This document shows, one piece after another, positions 6,392 through 7,494 of a stretch of 7,494 bases of DNA (positions are counted from its first letter, which is position 1; the number at the start of each line of letters is the position of its first letter). The notes under the pieces are model-generated. The model was given only the letters and a program-made list of their open reading frames with translations, did no database searches and had not been told where the DNA came from. Source of the stretch: Chloroflexota bacterium. Lineage in GTDB: Bacteria; Chloroflexota; Dehalococcoidia; Lucifugimonadales; Lucifugimonadaceae. The position numbers and the translations under genes are program-made. The DNA lies in the NCBI GenBank assembly GCA_029262715.1, contig JAJCYX010000042.1, positions 1 to 7,494 on the forward strand, written 5' to 3'.

Positions 6392-7102
6392 ATGACAGAG
6401 ATAATTCCGTTCAACAGAGATTTCAATGGCCCACGCTCGAAACGCACCACAGAGGTGCTCATCGTAGCTTCACAGGAACTAATCCGTGATGTGGTGCGCA
6501 GCACGCTTTCGTCCATTGACCGAGTACACGTAATAGGTGAATCAAGGCAGGGTGATGAGGCAATGCAGGCCGTGGAGGAACTGCGACCGGATGTGGTCAT
6601 CATCGAATCACAGATCGGGCCTGATGCCGAAGGTGTGCGAAGCGGCTACCGCCTGAAGGCTGCTCGTCCTTCACTCGGAGTAGTAGTCATCGCCCAGGGC
6701 TTTGGCCCTGATGTTGTCCAGTACCTGTCAGGCAAGATCAGTTCAGGCTGGTCATTCATCACCCGGGGAGCCTCTCTTGACTCCCAGCGGCTCTGGAGAG
6801 CGATTGAAGGCGCTACAAAGGGCGAAGGGATCATTGATCCCGGCCTGGAGCACGCTAAGGCCGAAACAGGCGCATCGTTGCTGGAAAGGCTAACTGTAGA
6901 GCAGGCCCGAGCGCTGGAGCTGGTCGCGGCAGGTGTCTCAAACAGCGGAATCGCAGGCAGGATGGCTCTTACACCTGCCGAGACCGACACATTGATCTTT
7001 TCGCTCTATGAAGATATGGGCATCGAAGCCGGCCCGCGCGTCGACAGGCGGGTTGTCGCAACTCTCGTGTACCTGAGAGAGACGGTCAGGTCTCACAACT
7101 GA
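6392..7102 (+). CDS. Atypical response regulator with pseudo-receiver and divergent LuxR-type HTH
   Basis: This 236-residue protein has the NarL-type layout: a receiver fold (about 21-140) and a C-terminal LuxR-like helix-turn-helix (about 165-230). The receiver fold is recognisable from VLIVASQELIRDVV at its start and from RPDVVIIES at strand 3. Every key phosphorylation residue is changed: the acidic pair is A26/S27, the phospho-acceptor is E72, the conserved Ser/Thr is A101 and the Lys is R125. It is therefore probably not switched by phosphorylation; Glu at the acceptor position could mimic the active state. The HTH keeps the scaffold LTVEQARALELVAAGVSNSGIA, but the recognition region LTPAETDTLIFSLYEDMGI lacks the usual TVK pattern. 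I chose the ATG at 6392 because AGGA lies 5 nt before it; starting at 6326 would add 22 residues, Arg-rich in part. Two terminators separate it from the upstream operon, so it is likely transcribed on its own. The class is well supported; its targets are unknown. Confidence 0.8.
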   Translation: MTEIIPFNRDFNGPRSKRTTEVLIVASQELIRDVVRSTLSSIDRVHVIGESRQGDEAMQAVEELRPDVVIIESQIGPDAEGVRSGYRLKAARPSLGVVVIAQGFGPDVVQYLSGKISSGWSFITRGASLDSQRLWRAIEGATKGEGIIDPGLEHAKAETGASLLERLTVEQARALELVAAGVSNSGIAGRMALTPAETDTLIFSLYEDMGIEAGPRVDRRVVATLVYLRETVRSHN

Positions 7103-7165
7103 AATCGCTCTAGCGGCAGACCAGAATCACCGGTTCACGTCCTCGACGGTTATCATCGGCCCAAT

Positions 7166-7494
7166 ATGACCTTTGAGAGTCGGCATTTACCACAAGAGCC
7201 TGACGTCATTGCTCCTGACGGCTCCGAGATACGGCTTCTTTCGATCGATGCATCGAGAGGGAGTATGGTCCATTGCACTCTGCCCGCCGGGCAGGTGACT
7301 CGACCGGTGCGCCACATGACTGTCGAGGAGATGTGGCACTGCGTAGGAGGCTCGGGCACGCTGTGGAGGCGACTGGAGAGCCAGGAAGACCTTCTGGATC
7401 TTACGCCGGGCGTATCCTGTTCGATACCGACTGGTGCCTGCTTCCAGTTCAGGGCTGACGACGGCGAACCGCTTGAGATCATAATCGCCACTAT
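7166..7494 (+). CDS. Cupin domain protein, 3' partial
   Basis: An open frame of 109 codons runs from the ATG at 7166 off the end of the window without a stop. The translation has single-cupin features: TLPAGQVTRPVRHMTVEEMW (38-57) resembles cupin motif 1 with H50 and E54/E55, a Gly turn GGSG (61-64) leads to LWRRLE, and IPTGACFQFRA (87-97) resembles motif 2. The downstream strand EIIIAT (104-109) continues the barrel. Motif 1 has Thr where the second His of HxH is usual. Motif 2 has Cys92 where related cupins commonly have His, so metal binding may be altered or lost. Small cupins of this sort bind metals or small ligands, and the substrate here is unknown. The ATG is the only usual start in frame after the TGA at 7100-7102. 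No Shine-Dalgarno is visible; a weak TATCAT at 7151-7156 might allow a nearly leaderless transcript. There is no sign of a functional link to its neighbours. Confidence 0.72.
   Translation, partial: MTFESRHLPQEPDVIAPDGSEIRLLSIDASRGSMVHCTLPAGQVTRPVRHMTVEEMWHCVGGSGTLWRRLESQEDLLDLTPGVSCSIPTGACFQFRADDGEPLEIIIAT

Noticed and set aside
7103..7165. Terminator after the pseudo-receiver regulator
   Set aside because: Only a trivial CGCTCTAGCG element with a 2-nt loop and no T-run is present.
7153..7491. 112-aa minus-strand open frame at the right end
   Set aside because: It lies opposite the cupin frame, which has recognisable family motifs. The minus-strand protein is Ser/Arg-rich without motifs and is a shadow.
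1..7494. CRISPR arrays, insertion sequences, tRNA or rRNA genes
   Set aside because: No regularly spaced repeats, transposase motifs, terminal inverted repeats or RNA-gene signatures were seen on either strand.

Overview
The window (about 55-57% GC by eye) looks bacterial, but its first two genes are archaeal in type. Three things suggest a bacterium: a hybrid PAS histidine kinase, a NarL/LuxR response regulator, and strong Rho-independent terminators. The pair at the left end is a motor ATPase and a polytopic membrane platform of the FlaI/FlaJ (ArlI/ArlJ, GspE2/archaeal pilus) kind. That pairing, together with a divergent LuxR-type regulator and a cupin, fits a Chloroflexota genome of the Dehalococcoidia/SAR202 sort. 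Archaellum-type machinery is known in some Chloroflexota. The taxonomic placement is inference.

Layout: bases 2-6054 hold five co-directional genes, probably one operon. They are the ATPase (5' end lies outside the window), the platform protein (1-nt overlap), a very acidic 101-aa protein of unknown function (39-nt gap, strong Shine-Dalgarno), a soluble PAS-HisKA-HATPase-REC hybrid kinase (4-nt overlap), and a canonical REC-HTH response regulator (25-nt gap). The block ends at a hairpin terminator built from two tandem copies of a 19-nt palindromic unit. A second, almost perfect bidirectional-looking terminator follows about 75 nt later.

After a leader of about 190 nt with no convincing promoter comes a second regulator. 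It has the REC-HTH layout, but every phosphorylation-site residue of its receiver is substituted, so it is probably a phosphorylation-independent pseudo-receiver. The window ends inside a cupin gene starting at 7166, which runs off the edge.

How the genes may work together (inference): the ATPase and platform assemble or rotate a type IV filament whose pilins and other parts lie outside the window. The co-transcribed kinase and regulator, perhaps with the acidic protein, sense a cytoplasmic cue and control filament expression or activity. The pseudo-receiver regulator is a separate transcription unit and may or may not belong to the same circuit.
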